Below are positions 42,610-52,679 of a stretch of DNA of 64,000 nt, one piece after another. A program made the position numbers and the translations under genes. The stretch's first letter is position 1; each line of letters opens with the position of its first letter. This DNA comes from Pontibacter lucknowensis. GTDB taxonomy: Bacteria; Bacteroidota; Bacteroidia; Cytophagales; Hymenobacteraceae. The notes under the pieces were generated by a model, which saw only the letters and a list, made by a program, of their open reading frames with translations, was not told where the DNA came from and did not search any database. The stretch spans positions 248,001 through 312,000 of the forward strand of contig NZ_FTNM01000002.1 of NCBI RefSeq assembly GCF_900156415.1, read 5' to 3'.

Positions 42610-43140
42610 ATGAGAGACTATAGAGATCAGAATTATGGCGACTTCAGCCGCCAATACCATGAGGAGCATCCGCGCCAACAGCAGTACCGCAGAGAGCAAC
42701 GCGACTGGGACAGAAGACAGGAAGACGAAGGAGCTGGCCGTCAGTATCGTGCACGACACGAAGAGCGTGATAGATTTGAAGGCAACTACCGTGGCAACAT
42801 GGCGGACTACTACAACACCATGTATGATACCAGCAACTATACCGGAGTGCCAAGGCATGATGAGTATGGACTTCCGTATGGTTCAGAGAACGACCTGGAC
42901 CGCATCAGCAGGGGCAACCCGAGGTTTGCTGACCCGGATCGCTTTGAGCGGACCCGCTACCGTTACAACTCAGGCTACAACCCGAACTACGACAATCCGG
43001 AGGAAGGCGACCTGTACCGTGACTTCGACAGCCGGGGCAATCATGGCTTCCGCCACGATGCCTCGTATGGAAATGCAGACGAGTTCAGAGACTTCGGCGA
43101 TGACCACTATGGCTCCCCTGATAGGAGTGGAAGATACTAG
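42610..43140 (+). CDS. Lysine-free Arg/Tyr/Asp-rich low-complexity protein C
   Basis: 176 residues, starting MRDYRDQNYGDFSRQYHEEH. By hand count it has 29 Arg and 20 Tyr, with no Lys or Cys. The N-terminal third is rich in Arg, Glu and Gln (RREQRDWDRRQEDEG), perhaps helical; the rest is Asp/Asn/Gly/Tyr-rich (YRYNSGYNPNYDNPEEGD). It belongs to the same compositional family as A and B. No catalytic motif is seen. Its own terminator follows at 43242. Confidence 0.65.
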   Translation: MRDYRDQNYGDFSRQYHEEHPRQQQYRREQRDWDRRQEDEGAGRQYRARHEERDRFEGNYRGNMADYYNTMYDTSNYTGVPRHDEYGLPYGSENDLDRISRGNPRFADPDRFERTRYRYNSGYNPNYDNPEEGDLYRDFDSRGNHGFRHDASYGNADEFRDFGDDHYGSPDRSGRY

Positions 43141-43241
43141 CGTACAGAGGTTTTAAAAATGCCCATACTATATTGTATACTTTTTTTCACCATTGCGTAT
43201 AAGTGACTATACATTAGTATTGAATTTCCATCTGAGAAAGG

Positions 43242-43268
43242 CCACAGCGTAACAGCTGTGGTTTTTTT
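43242..43268 (+). terminator. Terminator after protein C
   Basis: Arms CCACAGC (43242-43248) and GCTGTGG (43255-43261), then seven T residues. Confidence 0.85.
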
Positions 43269-43343
43269 CATTTTCTATGATATTTTCGAAATTGTATTTA
43301 ATTTCTTTGGATTGATAAAATTTTACGTTTACCTCTCACTTAT

Positions 43344-43889
43344 ATGCATGTGTTAAAGTCTTTCCTGCTAGGAGCCGTTACTTTAATCGCCATACTGGGC
43401 GTCATATCCATCAGTCTGCCTCGCCAGATCCATTTGCAGCGTGATATCATCATCAATGCACCTGCCGATGTGGCTTATGAGCAGCTCAGTGACTTACGGA
43501 ATTGGCCTAACTGGCTTCCTGGGCATCATATTGATACCGGTAAGTCGCTTAGCTACGCCGGTCCACCAATAGGGGCGCGCTACAACTGGACCAGCCAGCG
43601 ACGCGGCATTGGGCAGGGCATTGTGACAATCGTAGCGGCGGAACCGCCCAGCCGACTGGTTACCAACCTCGAATTTGAAGAAGATGACAAAGCGCACAGC
43701 ACTTTTGTATTAGAGGAGACAGAAGAAGGCACAAAACTCACCTGGCACTTTGATAAATACATGGGCGACAACCCGGTTCGTAAGTTCTCAGGTTTGCTGA
43801 TCGACAGTACAGTGGGAGAGGAGTTTGAGGACGGACTCGAAAACATCAAGAAAGAAGTGGAAGCCAGGTACGTGCTGAGCGATAAATAA
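43344..43889 (+). CDS. SRPBCC-family (START-like) protein
   Basis: 181 residues. A single N-terminal transmembrane helix (SFLLGAVTLIAILGVISISL) is followed by a polyketide cyclase/START-like domain: IHLQRDIIINAPADVAYEQLSDLRNWPNWLPGH, then TKLTWHFDKYMGDNPVRKFSGLLI. The fold binds hydrophobic ligands in its pocket; the ligand is unknown. It converges on the DUF421 gene, and the intervening hairpin is built from GGTATAG. Confidence 0.85.
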   Translation: MHVLKSFLLGAVTLIAILGVISISLPRQIHLQRDIIINAPADVAYEQLSDLRNWPNWLPGHHIDTGKSLSYAGPPIGARYNWTSQRRGIGQGIVTIVAAEPPSRLVTNLEFEEDDKAHSTFVLEETEEGTKLTWHFDKYMGDNPVRKFSGLLIDSTVGEEFEDGLENIKKEVEARYVLSDK

Positions 43890-43917
43890 CGCGGCATTGC
43901 TGTAAGACCAAAAGCCC

Positions 43918-43945
43918 AAGGTATAGCCTGAAAAAGCTATACCTT
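43918..43945. terminator. Hairpin built of two inverted GGTATAG motifs
   Basis: Arms AAGGTATAGC (43918-43927) and GCTATACCTT (43936-43945) around an 8-nt loop. It sits between converging genes and overlaps the end of the DUF421 coding region. The inverted pairing of an over-represented genomic motif is like the use of uptake-sequence pairs as terminators in other bacteria (analogy only). Confidence 0.6.
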
Positions 43946-44407
43946 TTCTATTTCCTTCTGTTCCTGTTCTTTCGGGATAATGGTGATCTTACCGTCCTTT
44001 TCCAGAATGGCGTACTTGATCTGCTCGAGTCGCTCCAGACCCCGCAGCGCCCGTGCCGACTCCATAATATCAGCCTCGTCCACCCGCACTTTTTTCAGCC
44101 GTTCGTGCAGCAGTTTGCCGTCATCGAGCAGGATCACAGGCACACCATCCAGCACATTTCCAAACCCCTTATATTTCTGTTTCAGAAGCGAAAGGCTGAT
44201 GTCGGTAAGCAGCAGCGTGATAATCAACACAAAGCTGTTCATCAAGGAATGGTCTTCGCCAACGAGTGCCTGCTCCGCAGTTTCGGCTATGATCAGGAGG
44301 AGCACAAAATCAAAAACAGTGGCTTCGTACAAGGTTCTTTTACCGCTTATCCTGAAAATGATCATCAGGAAAACATACAGGATCAATCCTCTGATAACGG
44401 TTTCCAT
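43937..44407 (-). CDS. DUF421 (YetF/YcaP-type) membrane protein
   Basis: 156 residues. Two or three N-terminal transmembrane helices are shown by IRGLILYVFLMIIFRISGKRTLYEATVFDFVLLLIIAETAEQALVG and NSFVLIITLLLTDISLSLL. The C-terminal DUF421 cytosolic domain follows (VLDGVPVILLDDGKLLHERLKKVRVDEADIMESARALRGLERLEQIKYAILEKDGKITIIP). In Bacillus the family is linked to spore or membrane stress functions, but no mechanism is established. The gene is cotranscribed with the upstream membrane protein (9-nt gap). Confidence 0.85.
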   Translation of the reverse strand: METVIRGLILYVFLMIIFRISGKRTLYEATVFDFVLLLIIAETAEQALVGEDHSLMNSFVLIITLLLTDISLSLLKQKYKGFGNVLDGVPVILLDDGKLLHERLKKVRVDEADIMESARALRGLERLEQIKYAILEKDGKITIIPKEQEQKEIEKV

Positions 44408-44416
44408 AGGGTCGAA

Positions 44417-44920
44417 TTAAGGGTGAATGAACTGTGTGATAGCTACCTGTTTTTCGGCTGTGGAGAAGTGCAGAGGCAGCGAGCCCATTCCTTTTGGTGT
44501 CAGGTAGAAGGTAACGGAAAAAGGTTGCCTGGCCGTAGCAAAGCGGTAGGTAATGCCCTGCACGGTAGTATAGACTTCGGCGGGTTCAGGCACCACTTTG
44601 TCTATTTTGAGTTGCTCGTAAAAGTCTTTGCTGAGGTGTAAATCTGTGAGAGAGTCACTGGTAGAGGCATGCAGCTTCACTTTGATTTCGGCAGGGGCAC
44701 TGCGTCTGATAAAGCGTTCATATTCTACTTCGAGTCCTTCAGCACTGTCGCCAGCTTTTAAGCTCTGTAGATTGCCGATGCCACCATCACCGGTAAAACC
44801 GAGCAAGGCAGCCAGTACAAAGATGCTCATCACAACCCATGCTACCCGCTGAACTTTCCAGTTGGTGCTCTCCAGTTGAATATCCTCGTCAATGTCGAGT
44901 TCGCCTCTATGTTTTCTCAC
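44417..44920 (-). CDS. Membrane-anchored protein of unknown function
   Basis: 167 residues. A short charged N-terminus (HRGELDIDEDIQLESTNWKVQR) precedes one transmembrane helix (VAWVVMSIFVLAALLGFTG), and the remainder (about residues 55-167) is a soluble, beta-rich segment with ESYERF-like and VTFYLTPKGMGSLPLHFS pieces. I do not recognise a named family. The 9-nt gap to DUF421 and the shared orientation suggest the two proteins work together in the membrane. Confidence 0.65.
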   Translation of the reverse strand: MRKHRGELDIDEDIQLESTNWKVQRVAWVVMSIFVLAALLGFTGDGGIGNLQSLKAGDSAEGLEVEYERFIRRSAPAEIKVKLHASTSDSLTDLHLSKDFYEQLKIDKVVPEPAEVYTTVQGITYRFATARQPFSVTFYLTPKGMGSLPLHFSTAEKQVAITQFIHP

Positions 44921-44968
44921 GGCTATACCTTGCGTTTGCTTTCGCAGGTATATAACGCTAAGGCAGAT

Positions 44969-45862
44969 TTATGGTTTTGCTACACTGTCAGGAGGTACAA
45001 TCTCGGGATAAGCTTCTGTTTTGAAGTCAGCTACTTTCTTATAAAGTTTTCCTTTTTCGGCAAGAGAAGACAGAAAGAGGGTGACCTTGGAGGTGTTAAA
45101 ATGGTTGGATAGATCGGCCAGTAAATCCGGTATGCCATCGCGGTCCAAGTCGCCTACCCAGAGGAGTACGTAAATGGCACTTTCGAAATTCTCGTCAGAG
45201 GCCAACTCCTGTGTGATCCTACGTCCGTTTTTAGTGCCTGTCACTGTCCATCTGTAGTTCCGGACCGAGTAAGACTCTGAGCCTTCCTGCTGGATGCTGT
45301 CACCGCTGGCTGCCAGGGTATAGGTCTTGCCTTTATACCTGAGGTCGATGGCAGTATTCGGCAGAATCACCTGATCCGGGTAGCCTACTGTGTCCACTTC
45401 ACTGGCCTGTAATTTGGCTATACCTGTCACAAAAAGGAGTGTATTCGGGTGCTCCCCCCGAACTTCACGCCCAGAGCGTACCTGCCGGCCCTTGTCATAG
45501 ACCGGATCAAAAAAAGTGGTGACCTGCATACCGCTGGGCTGCAGCCGGAAAACGCTGTCATCCTGCACCAAGGCCATCCAGGGCTTCTGCTCCGCACCTT
45601 GCCATACTTCGTGCTTATGGAAACGCCCTTCGATCATGATCTTAGCAGCGGATTTGGGCTCTGGACTCAGATCAGTAGTGTCAGGGGTATAGTGCTGCAA
45701 TTCGTCATCGGCGGGCAGTTTGGCTGAGTCAGGTGCCTGCACCAGACTGGTGTCCGTTTCGAGGAGGTGCGTATGATCCGTCCGGTTGGCCTGCGACTGG
45801 TCCGGGGAATTGTTGCAGGCCACCATGCTCAGTACTAAAAACAGGATCGCAGGTATACGCAT
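44969..45862 (-). CDS. Lipoprotein of unknown function with a calcium-loop-like motif
   Basis: 297 residues. The signal MRIPAILFLVLSMVACN gives a lipobox Cys at residue 16. A disordered Asp/Thr/Gln-rich region follows (to about residue 70), then a beta-rich domain with ILPNTAIDLRYKGKTYTLAASGD. Near the C-terminus VGDLDRDGIPDLLADLSNHFN resembles FG-GAP/EF-hand-like calcium loops (DxDxDGxxD). It is transcribed alone between two terminator-bounded units. No function is known. Confidence 0.7.
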   Translation of the reverse strand: MRIPAILFLVLSMVACNNSPDQSQANRTDHTHLLETDTSLVQAPDSAKLPADDELQHYTPDTTDLSPEPKSAAKIMIEGRFHKHEVWQGAEQKPWMALVQDDSVFRLQPSGMQVTTFFDPVYDKGRQVRSGREVRGEHPNTLLFVTGIAKLQASEVDTVGYPDQVILPNTAIDLRYKGKTYTLAASGDSIQQEGSESYSVRNYRWTVTGTKNGRRITQELASDENFESAIYVLLWVGDLDRDGIPDLLADLSNHFNTSKVTLFLSSLAEKGKLYKKVADFKTEAYPEIVPPDSVAKP

Positions 45863-45929
45863 TGTGGTAAGGAATTAGAATGGAAGAAAACGAATATAGC
45901 GAAAATATCTTTCGGGCAAACAAAAAACA

Positions 45930-45955
45930 GGAAGGCTGACTGCTGCCAACCTTCC
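45930..45955 (-). terminator. Probable terminator of dapA
   Basis: On the minus strand GGAAGGTTG pairs with CAGCCTTCC (one G-U pair) and is followed by TGTTTTTTG. Confidence 0.6.
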
Positions 45956-45985
45956 CGTTCTGTATGCTATACCTTAATCCTAAGC

Positions 45986-46855
45986 CTAAAGGTTCTTGTA
46001 GAGTCTGTCTTTCAGACCGGCAGAAGCCTCCACTAAAGGAAGACGCACTGCTCCACCGCATACGCCAAAGCGCTCCAGCAGGGCTTTCACGCCCACCGGG
46101 TTACCTTCTTCATACATCATCGGGTTGATGTCCACGAAGTCGAATAGCAGGTCAGAAGCCTCTTTGAATTTATTTGACAAGCCCAGGCGGATCATGTTGC
46201 TGAACTTCTCAGGGAAGGCATTGGCCAGCACGGAGATTACACCCACAGCACCGAATGCGATCATTGGTAGGGTCAGCATATCATCGCCGCTGATCAACAG
46301 GAAATCTTCCGGCTTGTGCTTGGCAATGTGCATGCACTGTTCCAGGTTGCCGGATGCTTCTTTGATACCGATGATGTTTTGGTGAGCTGCCAGACGCACA
46401 GTCGTGTCAGGGGCAATGTTGCTGCCCGTGCGACCCGGTACGTTGTACAGGATAACCGGCACCGGGCAGGCATCGGCGATCTGCGTATAGTGCTGGATGA
46501 TGCCTTGCTGCGATGGCTTGTTGTAATAGGGGCTCACCGAAAGCACGGCGGCTATACCTTCCAGGTCAGTTTTCCGGATTGTGTCGAGTACGTGCTGTGT
46601 GTTGTTGCCGCCCAGACCATATACCAGTGGTACACGACCGTTTACATGCTTCTTCACGAAAGCCAGAATCTCAGCTTTCTCCTCAGTGGTGGTGGTGACC
46701 GATTCGCCTGTGGTTCCGTTTACCACGAGGTACTCCACACCACCTTCGATGGTAAAATCAAGCAACTGGCGTAGTCCGTCGAAGTCCACGGCCATGTTGC
46801 TGGTAAAAGGGGTTACCAGAGCAACACCCGTTCCTTTTAATTTATCTTGTATCAT
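45986..46855 (-). CDS. dapA: 4-Hydroxy-tetrahydrodipicolinate synthase
   Basis: 289 residues from the ATG at 46855; the longer frame would start with TTG. The enzyme condenses pyruvate and aspartate semialdehyde in lysine and diaminopimelate synthesis (EC 4.3.3.7). Visible signatures: GTGVALVTPFTSNMAVDF, VVNGTTGESVTTTTEEK (substrate loop), VSPYYNKPSQQGIIQHYTQIADACPVPVILYNVPGRTG with the conserved Tyr, and the Schiff-base Lys in IIGIKEASGNLEQC. ISGDDMLTLP completes the active-site wall. Length is normal and it has its own terminator. Confidence 0.95.
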   Translation of the reverse strand: MIQDKLKGTGVALVTPFTSNMAVDFDGLRQLLDFTIEGGVEYLVVNGTTGESVTTTTEEKAEILAFVKKHVNGRVPLVYGLGGNNTQHVLDTIRKTDLEGIAAVLSVSPYYNKPSQQGIIQHYTQIADACPVPVILYNVPGRTGSNIAPDTTVRLAAHQNIIGIKEASGNLEQCMHIAKHKPEDFLLISGDDMLTLPMIAFGAVGVISVLANAFPEKFSNMIRLGLSNKFKEASDLLFDFVDINPMMYEEGNPVGVKALLERFGVCGGAVRLPLVEASAGLKDRLYKNL

Positions 46856-46998
46856 GCGCTGTTTTTCCAAAGCACGAAGTTCGAACTATCCAGCGGAATC
46901 TGCAAGTGTTTAGGGTTTAGTGTCTCATATCAAGCTTTTTTTGGGAAGCAACCAACGGCTTAATTTTTTAAAGACAATATATTTATCGTTAAAACAAC

Positions 46999-47029
46999 TT
47001 GTAACTTGTAACGTAACAGGTTATACTTG
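46999..47029 (+). promoter_or_regulatory. Promoter and palindromic operator of higBA
   Basis: TTG at 46999-47001, 20 nt, then TATACTTG at 47022-47029 (one mismatch to TAnnTTTG). An imperfect palindrome fills the gap: TAACTTGTAAC (47002-47012) facing GTAACAGGTTA (47013-47023), 18 of 22 positions matching. This is where HigA or the HigBA complex should bind to autoregulate. Confidence 0.55.
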
Positions 47030-47033
47030 CGAT

Positions 47034-47318
47034 GTGATAGTTAGTTTCAAACATAAGGGGTTAGAAAAGTTCTTCTTAAAGGGGGACGGATCTAAACTAA
47101 ACCCTCAGCACTTAGACAAAATTGGCGAGATACTTACGGTGCTTCATGCCGCTATTTCGATCCAAGACTTGAATGTGCCGGGATATGGGTTACATCAGCT
47201 TAAGGGCAATCTCAAAGGCCACTGGGCCGTGAAGATTAGCGGAAACTGGCGGATCACTTTTAAGTTTGTCGGTGAAAATATTGAAGTGTTGGATGTTAAT
47301 TATGTAGACTACCATTAG
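47034..47318 (+). CDS. higB: HigB-family ribosome-dependent mRNase toxin
   Basis: 94 residues from the GTG at 47034, which starts VIVSFKHKGLEKFFLKGDGSKLNPQ like most HigB/RelE toxins of this clade. Other blocks are YGLHQLKGNLKGHWAVKISGNWRITFKF and VLDVNYVDYH. The open frame extends upstream to 46920, but that part contains the operator and promoter. With the -7 box ending at 47029, the transcript would begin very near this GTG, so the mRNA may be leaderless. It is the toxin of a type II pair with higA, 40 nt downstream. Confidence 0.85.
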   Translation: MIVSFKHKGLEKFFLKGDGSKLNPQHLDKIGEILTVLHAAISIQDLNVPGYGLHQLKGNLKGHWAVKISGNWRITFKFVGENIEVLDVNYVDYH

Positions 47319-47358
47319 TCAAACAAATGGCAACTATTACCAATAGAATTTTTTAGCA

Positions 47359-47652
47359 ATGATGTTAATGTACAACCCAGCCCATCCAGGCAAGATTTTA
47401 AGGAGATACACGGATAGCACAGGCCTTTCCATTACTGAGATAGCTGAAAAGATCTTTATCAGCCGCAAGAACCTCTCCATGATATTAAACGGTCATGCCG
47501 GAATCAGTCCAGAGATGGCATGGAAATTATCTGCAGCATTTGGCACCACTCCTCAGTTTTGGATTAATCTGCAGGTGAATTATGACTTGTGGCAAGCCAA
47601 GCAGAAGGTAGACATATCAGGTATTGAACAATTGAGCAAGCCAGCTGCCTAA
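47359..47652 (+). CDS. higA: HigA-family antitoxin (XRE helix-turn-helix)
   Basis: 97 residues. The HigA pattern is clear: MYNPAHPGKILRRYTDSTGLSITEIAEKIFISRKNLSMILNGHAGISPEMAWKLSAAFGTTPQFWINLQVNYDLWQAK. It binds HigB and represses the shared promoter through the palindrome at 47002-47023. The toxin-first gene order is the usual one for this family. Confidence 0.93.
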   Translation: MMLMYNPAHPGKILRRYTDSTGLSITEIAEKIFISRKNLSMILNGHAGISPEMAWKLSAAFGTTPQFWINLQVNYDLWQAKQKVDISGIEQLSKPAA

Positions 47653-47698
47653 ATTTTCATCCCTAATTTGATACTTCTGGTATTTACCTGACAAAGCC

Positions 47699-48433
47699 CT
47701 ATTGTATATTATTCTCCTCCACCCAATGCAGAAAATGGTCTTTGTATACCTCGCCGATCGGAATTTCCTTGTTGCCGATGCGGATGCGGCTTTTCTCGAT
47801 GCTGTCGATCTTGTGAAGGGCCACAATGAAGGAACGGTGCACGCGCATGAACTTTGACTCAGGCAGCTTTTCCATCGCCTTGTTCATGCTCAGGAGCGTG
47901 ATGATCTTCTGGTCCTTGGTTTGGATGATGATGTAGTCCTTCAGGCCCTCGATCCAGAGGATGTCGGCAAAGTCGACGCGCACGGTTTTGTAGTCGGCTT
48001 TCACGAACATGAAATCCTGCTCGGGTACATGTGGGGCAGGGGCGGCTGCCGGGGCCTCCGGTGACTTATGGCTGCGCTGCAAGCGTTCCTGTGCTTTGGT
48101 CACAGCCTTCAGAAAGCGGTCGTAGGGAATCGGCTTGAGGAGGTAGTCCACGGCATCGTGGTTAAAGCCCTCAAGCGCATAATTGGGATAAGCCGTTGTG
48201 AAAATGATCAGCGGCTGGTTCTTAAGAATGTTCAGAAACTGTATACCCGTGAGTTCGGGCATCTCGATGTCCAAAAACATGAGGTCGATCTGCTCTTCCT
48301 GCAGTACCTGCATGGCCTCCGTGGCGCTGGAGCACGTTTTCACGAGTTTGAGGAAAGGCAGTTTGCTCACATAGCTCTCAATGATGTCGAGGGCAAGTGG
48401 CTCGTCGTCAACGGCAAGGCAGCGGATGGTCAT
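47699..48433 (-). CDS. LytTR-family response regulator
   Basis: 244 residues. The receiver domain starts MTIRCLAVDDEPLALDIIESYV with the phosphoacceptor Asp in LMFLDIEMPELTGIQF; a short Pro/Ala-rich linker (PEAPAAAPAPHVPEQ) leads to the LytTR DNA-binding domain (DFMFVKADYKTVRVDFADILWIEGLKDYIIIQTKDQKIITLLSMNKAMEKLPESKFMRVHRSFIV). It is 4 nt downstream of the cognate kinase gene, so the two form a two-component system. In Bacteroidota such pairs often control surface or secretion genes; the target here is unknown. Confidence 0.92.
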   Translation of the reverse strand: MTIRCLAVDDEPLALDIIESYVSKLPFLKLVKTCSSATEAMQVLQEEQIDLMFLDIEMPELTGIQFLNILKNQPLIIFTTAYPNYALEGFNHDAVDYLLKPIPYDRFLKAVTKAQERLQRSHKSPEAPAAAPAPHVPEQDFMFVKADYKTVRVDFADILWIEGLKDYIIIQTKDQKIITLLSMNKAMEKLPESKFMRVHRSFIVALHKIDSIEKSRIRIGNKEIPIGEVYKDHFLHWVEENNIQ

Positions 48434-48437
48434 AGGT

Positions 48438-49451
48438 TTATTTTTTTGGTTGGAAGTACAGTTTCAACGAAGCAAAAAATGTATCGTCTTTTTCTTCTAA
48501 ATACAGCTCGTGTCGGTGAGGGTAGAGCAAGTTAAGGCGTTGCTTTAGATTTTGCAAACCAATGCCGCCAAAGTCCTTCTTTTTGTGAGTACTGCTGTTG
48601 TTCACGGTAGAGAACTGGAGCCAGTCATCCGTTATAACCAGGTTGAGCGTAATACCCACCTCGTTGCGGCTCACGAGTCCGTGCTTGAAAGCGTTCTCCA
48701 CCAGTGTCATCAGCAGCATTGGTGCAATCTGTTTGCCGGATGTGTCACCTTCCACGTTCAGGCGGATGCTGGTCTGTTCGCGCAGGCGCAGCTTCTGCAG
48801 GTCTATAAAGTTTTGAATGTGTTCTACTTCCTTCTCCAGACTCACCAGCGTGTCGTTGCTTTCATAAAGCATGTAGCGCATCAGGAGTGATAGCTTCATG
48901 ATGGCATCCGGCGTCTCGGGTGACTGCTTGTAGGCCAGCGAGTAAATGTTGTTGAGCGTGTTAAAAAGAAAGTGCGGGTTCACCTGCGATTTCAGAAAAT
49001 TCAGTTCGGCAGCCAGTTTCTGGTTTTCAAGCTCCTTGTTACGCCGCTCATTGCGGATGTAGTTGCCGGTTACCTTCAGGGCCGAACTGATGAACACTAC
49101 GATCAGGCCCGCCAGCACATAATTGAGAATGCGATCAGAGGAGTAGAGCATTGTCATACCCGGGTTAAACTCCCGGAACACGTAAAAGTCGAGAGGCGAG
49201 CGTACCAGTGCGACGGCAGTCAGCGTAAGCAGGACAACTCCCAGGTATCCAAAGATCTGGTTTCGGGCAAGAAAGCGGGGGATCAGCACATACCAGTTGA
49301 GGTAGAAGATCATCATGGCAAAGCTTAATCCCACCAGTGAGTCAACGGCCTTATTGAAAGAAAGGCCGCGCTGAAACTGAATGTAGAAGATCCAAGCTCC
49401 AAAAAACGCCCAGGCTGCCACATGTATGGCTAATTTGTACCGCTTTTTCAT
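48438..49451 (-). CDS. LytS-like sensor histidine kinase
   Basis: About 337 residues from the ATG at 49451. Four transmembrane helices cover roughly residues 7-140 (LAIHVAAWAFFGAWIFYIQF, LSFAMMIFYLNWYVLI, YLGVVLLTLTAVALV, ILNYVLAGLIVVFISSAL). The His_kinase (PF06580) phospho-acceptor is in FLKSQVNPHFLFNTLNNIYSLAYKQ, and the ATPase has APMLLMTLVENAFKHGL and FGGIGLQNLKQRLNLLYP. There is no separate sensor domain, so the stimulus is probably sensed in the membrane. It is the first gene of the operon with the LytTR regulator. Confidence 0.92.
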   Translation of the reverse strand: MKKRYKLAIHVAAWAFFGAWIFYIQFQRGLSFNKAVDSLVGLSFAMMIFYLNWYVLIPRFLARNQIFGYLGVVLLTLTAVALVRSPLDFYVFREFNPGMTMLYSSDRILNYVLAGLIVVFISSALKVTGNYIRNERRNKELENQKLAAELNFLKSQVNPHFLFNTLNNIYSLAYKQSPETPDAIMKLSLLMRYMLYESNDTLVSLEKEVEHIQNFIDLQKLRLREQTSIRLNVEGDTSGKQIAPMLLMTLVENAFKHGLVSRNEVGITLNLVITDDWLQFSTVNNSSTHKKKDFGGIGLQNLKQRLNLLYPHRHELYLEEKDDTFFASLKLYFQPKK

Positions 49452-49866
49452 GGTAAATGGTGGTAGGGCTATCAAGTTCAAGGCTGTAATGCTAATGGGT
49501 GATGAAAGCGAATCTAAACGTAAGTCTGTTGCTGAAGTTAAGCAATATTACGTTGCTTCCATATAACCACGAGCCTATACTATACAGAAGGGCAAACGAG
49601 CCCTATCAAAGCTTCAATTTAAAAGATCAAATCAGAAAAGGCGAGAAACGGTTGTTTGTATATCCTTTTCAGCTGTTCGTCTATTTCATTTTTATTTATC
49701 GGCTTAAATGCCTCCATTTGTAGCATAAACCCCAGCTGATATGATGTGTTGGGTATATGGGCTTAAAGGCCTGTTTTAAAGTTTAATTGTTTTTATTGTT
49801 TGTTTGTAAATCAGTAAGCGCCGGCCTCTTGTAGACCGGCGCTTACTTTTTGCAGGGGTGGTAAGG
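49452..49866. other. Intergenic stretch with a hairpin near ligA
   Basis: About 415 nt upstream of the kinase gene and downstream of ligA. Apart from the hairpin at 49813-49847 nothing was identified; a 74-codon open frame on the plus strand (49499-49723) looks random. Confidence 0.6.
49813..49852. terminator. Strong hairpin after ligA
   Basis: Perfect 12-nt arms AGTAAGCGCCGG (49813-49824) and CCGGCGCTTACT (49836-49847). The T-run follows on the plus strand, yet the only gene ending here is ligA on the minus strand; it probably works for both directions. Confidence 0.75.
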
Positions 49867-52056
<2,190 letters not shown>

Positions 52057-52557
52057 CTATTTCAATTTCACGCCGTCTGCCACAAAGCGCAGTTCTTCTC
52101 TTGGTTGGGTAATAGCGGCAATCTCCTCAGCTGACTTGCCTGCGTCCTCGGCAAAGTGGCGCTGGTCATCTACTGAGATCACCTCATGCCTGGCTATACC
52201 TGTAAATACAGCCGTTTTGCCTGACAGGTCCTCCACCGGCAGGAAAAAACCATAATCGCGGAACGTTACTTTCATCGTGCTGCCATCTTCCAGCTTCACA
52301 TCCATCCAGCATCCTTTTGACTGACAGCTCTGCACGATCTCAGCAGCAACGGTAGCCTGTATAGAGTCGTTTCCACTTACAGCCTGCTGTAGTTGACCCG
52401 CAGAGAGTACGTTGTCTTCCGTGAATGAAGCGCCATAGGTATTCGCATCCGTTTCAGTAGCAGCTGTGGTGATTTCCTGACCTTCGTTGGTCGTGCTTGT
52501 CTGTGAGCAGGACTGCAGTACGGCAGCTGCAAGTAAAAGAGCAAATAGTTTTTTCAT
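52057..52557 (-). CDS. DUF4920 lipoprotein
   Basis: 166 residues from the ATG at 52557. MKKLFALLLAAAVLQSC is a lipoprotein signal (Cys17), followed by a Thr-rich spacer. The DUF4920 domain contains VAAEIVQSCQSKGCWMDVKLEDGSTMKVTFRDYGFFLPVEDLSGKTAVFTGIA, with a CxxxxCW pattern that could bind metal or form a disulfide. The open frame upstream overlaps the patatin gene and lacks a signal, so the shorter start is chosen. The family occurs mainly in Bacteroidota and has no known role. Confidence 0.88.
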   Translation of the reverse strand: MKKLFALLLAAAVLQSCSQTSTTNEGQEITTAATETDANTYGASFTEDNVLSAGQLQQAVSGNDSIQATVAAEIVQSCQSKGCWMDVKLEDGSTMKVTFRDYGFFLPVEDLSGKTAVFTGIARHEVISVDDQRHFAEDAGKSAEEIAAITQPREELRFVADGVKLK

Positions 52558-52679
52558 ACAGGTATGGGTTGGTTGTAATTGCCAAATATAGAGATTATTG
52601 GGTAAGTGGGAAATAGTTGGAGACCATTCCTTCCAAAAAGCAGATTCACCCGCCCGAACTGTCAGACTCACCACCCGGG

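Noticed and set aside
46920..47033. Upstream extension of higB to 46920
   Set aside because: The extra 38 codons cover the promoter and operator and do not match HigB proteins, which begin at the segment starting at 47034.
49499..49723. 74-codon plus-strand frame in the gap before ligA
   Set aside because: Random-looking composition, no promoter or terminator at its ends.
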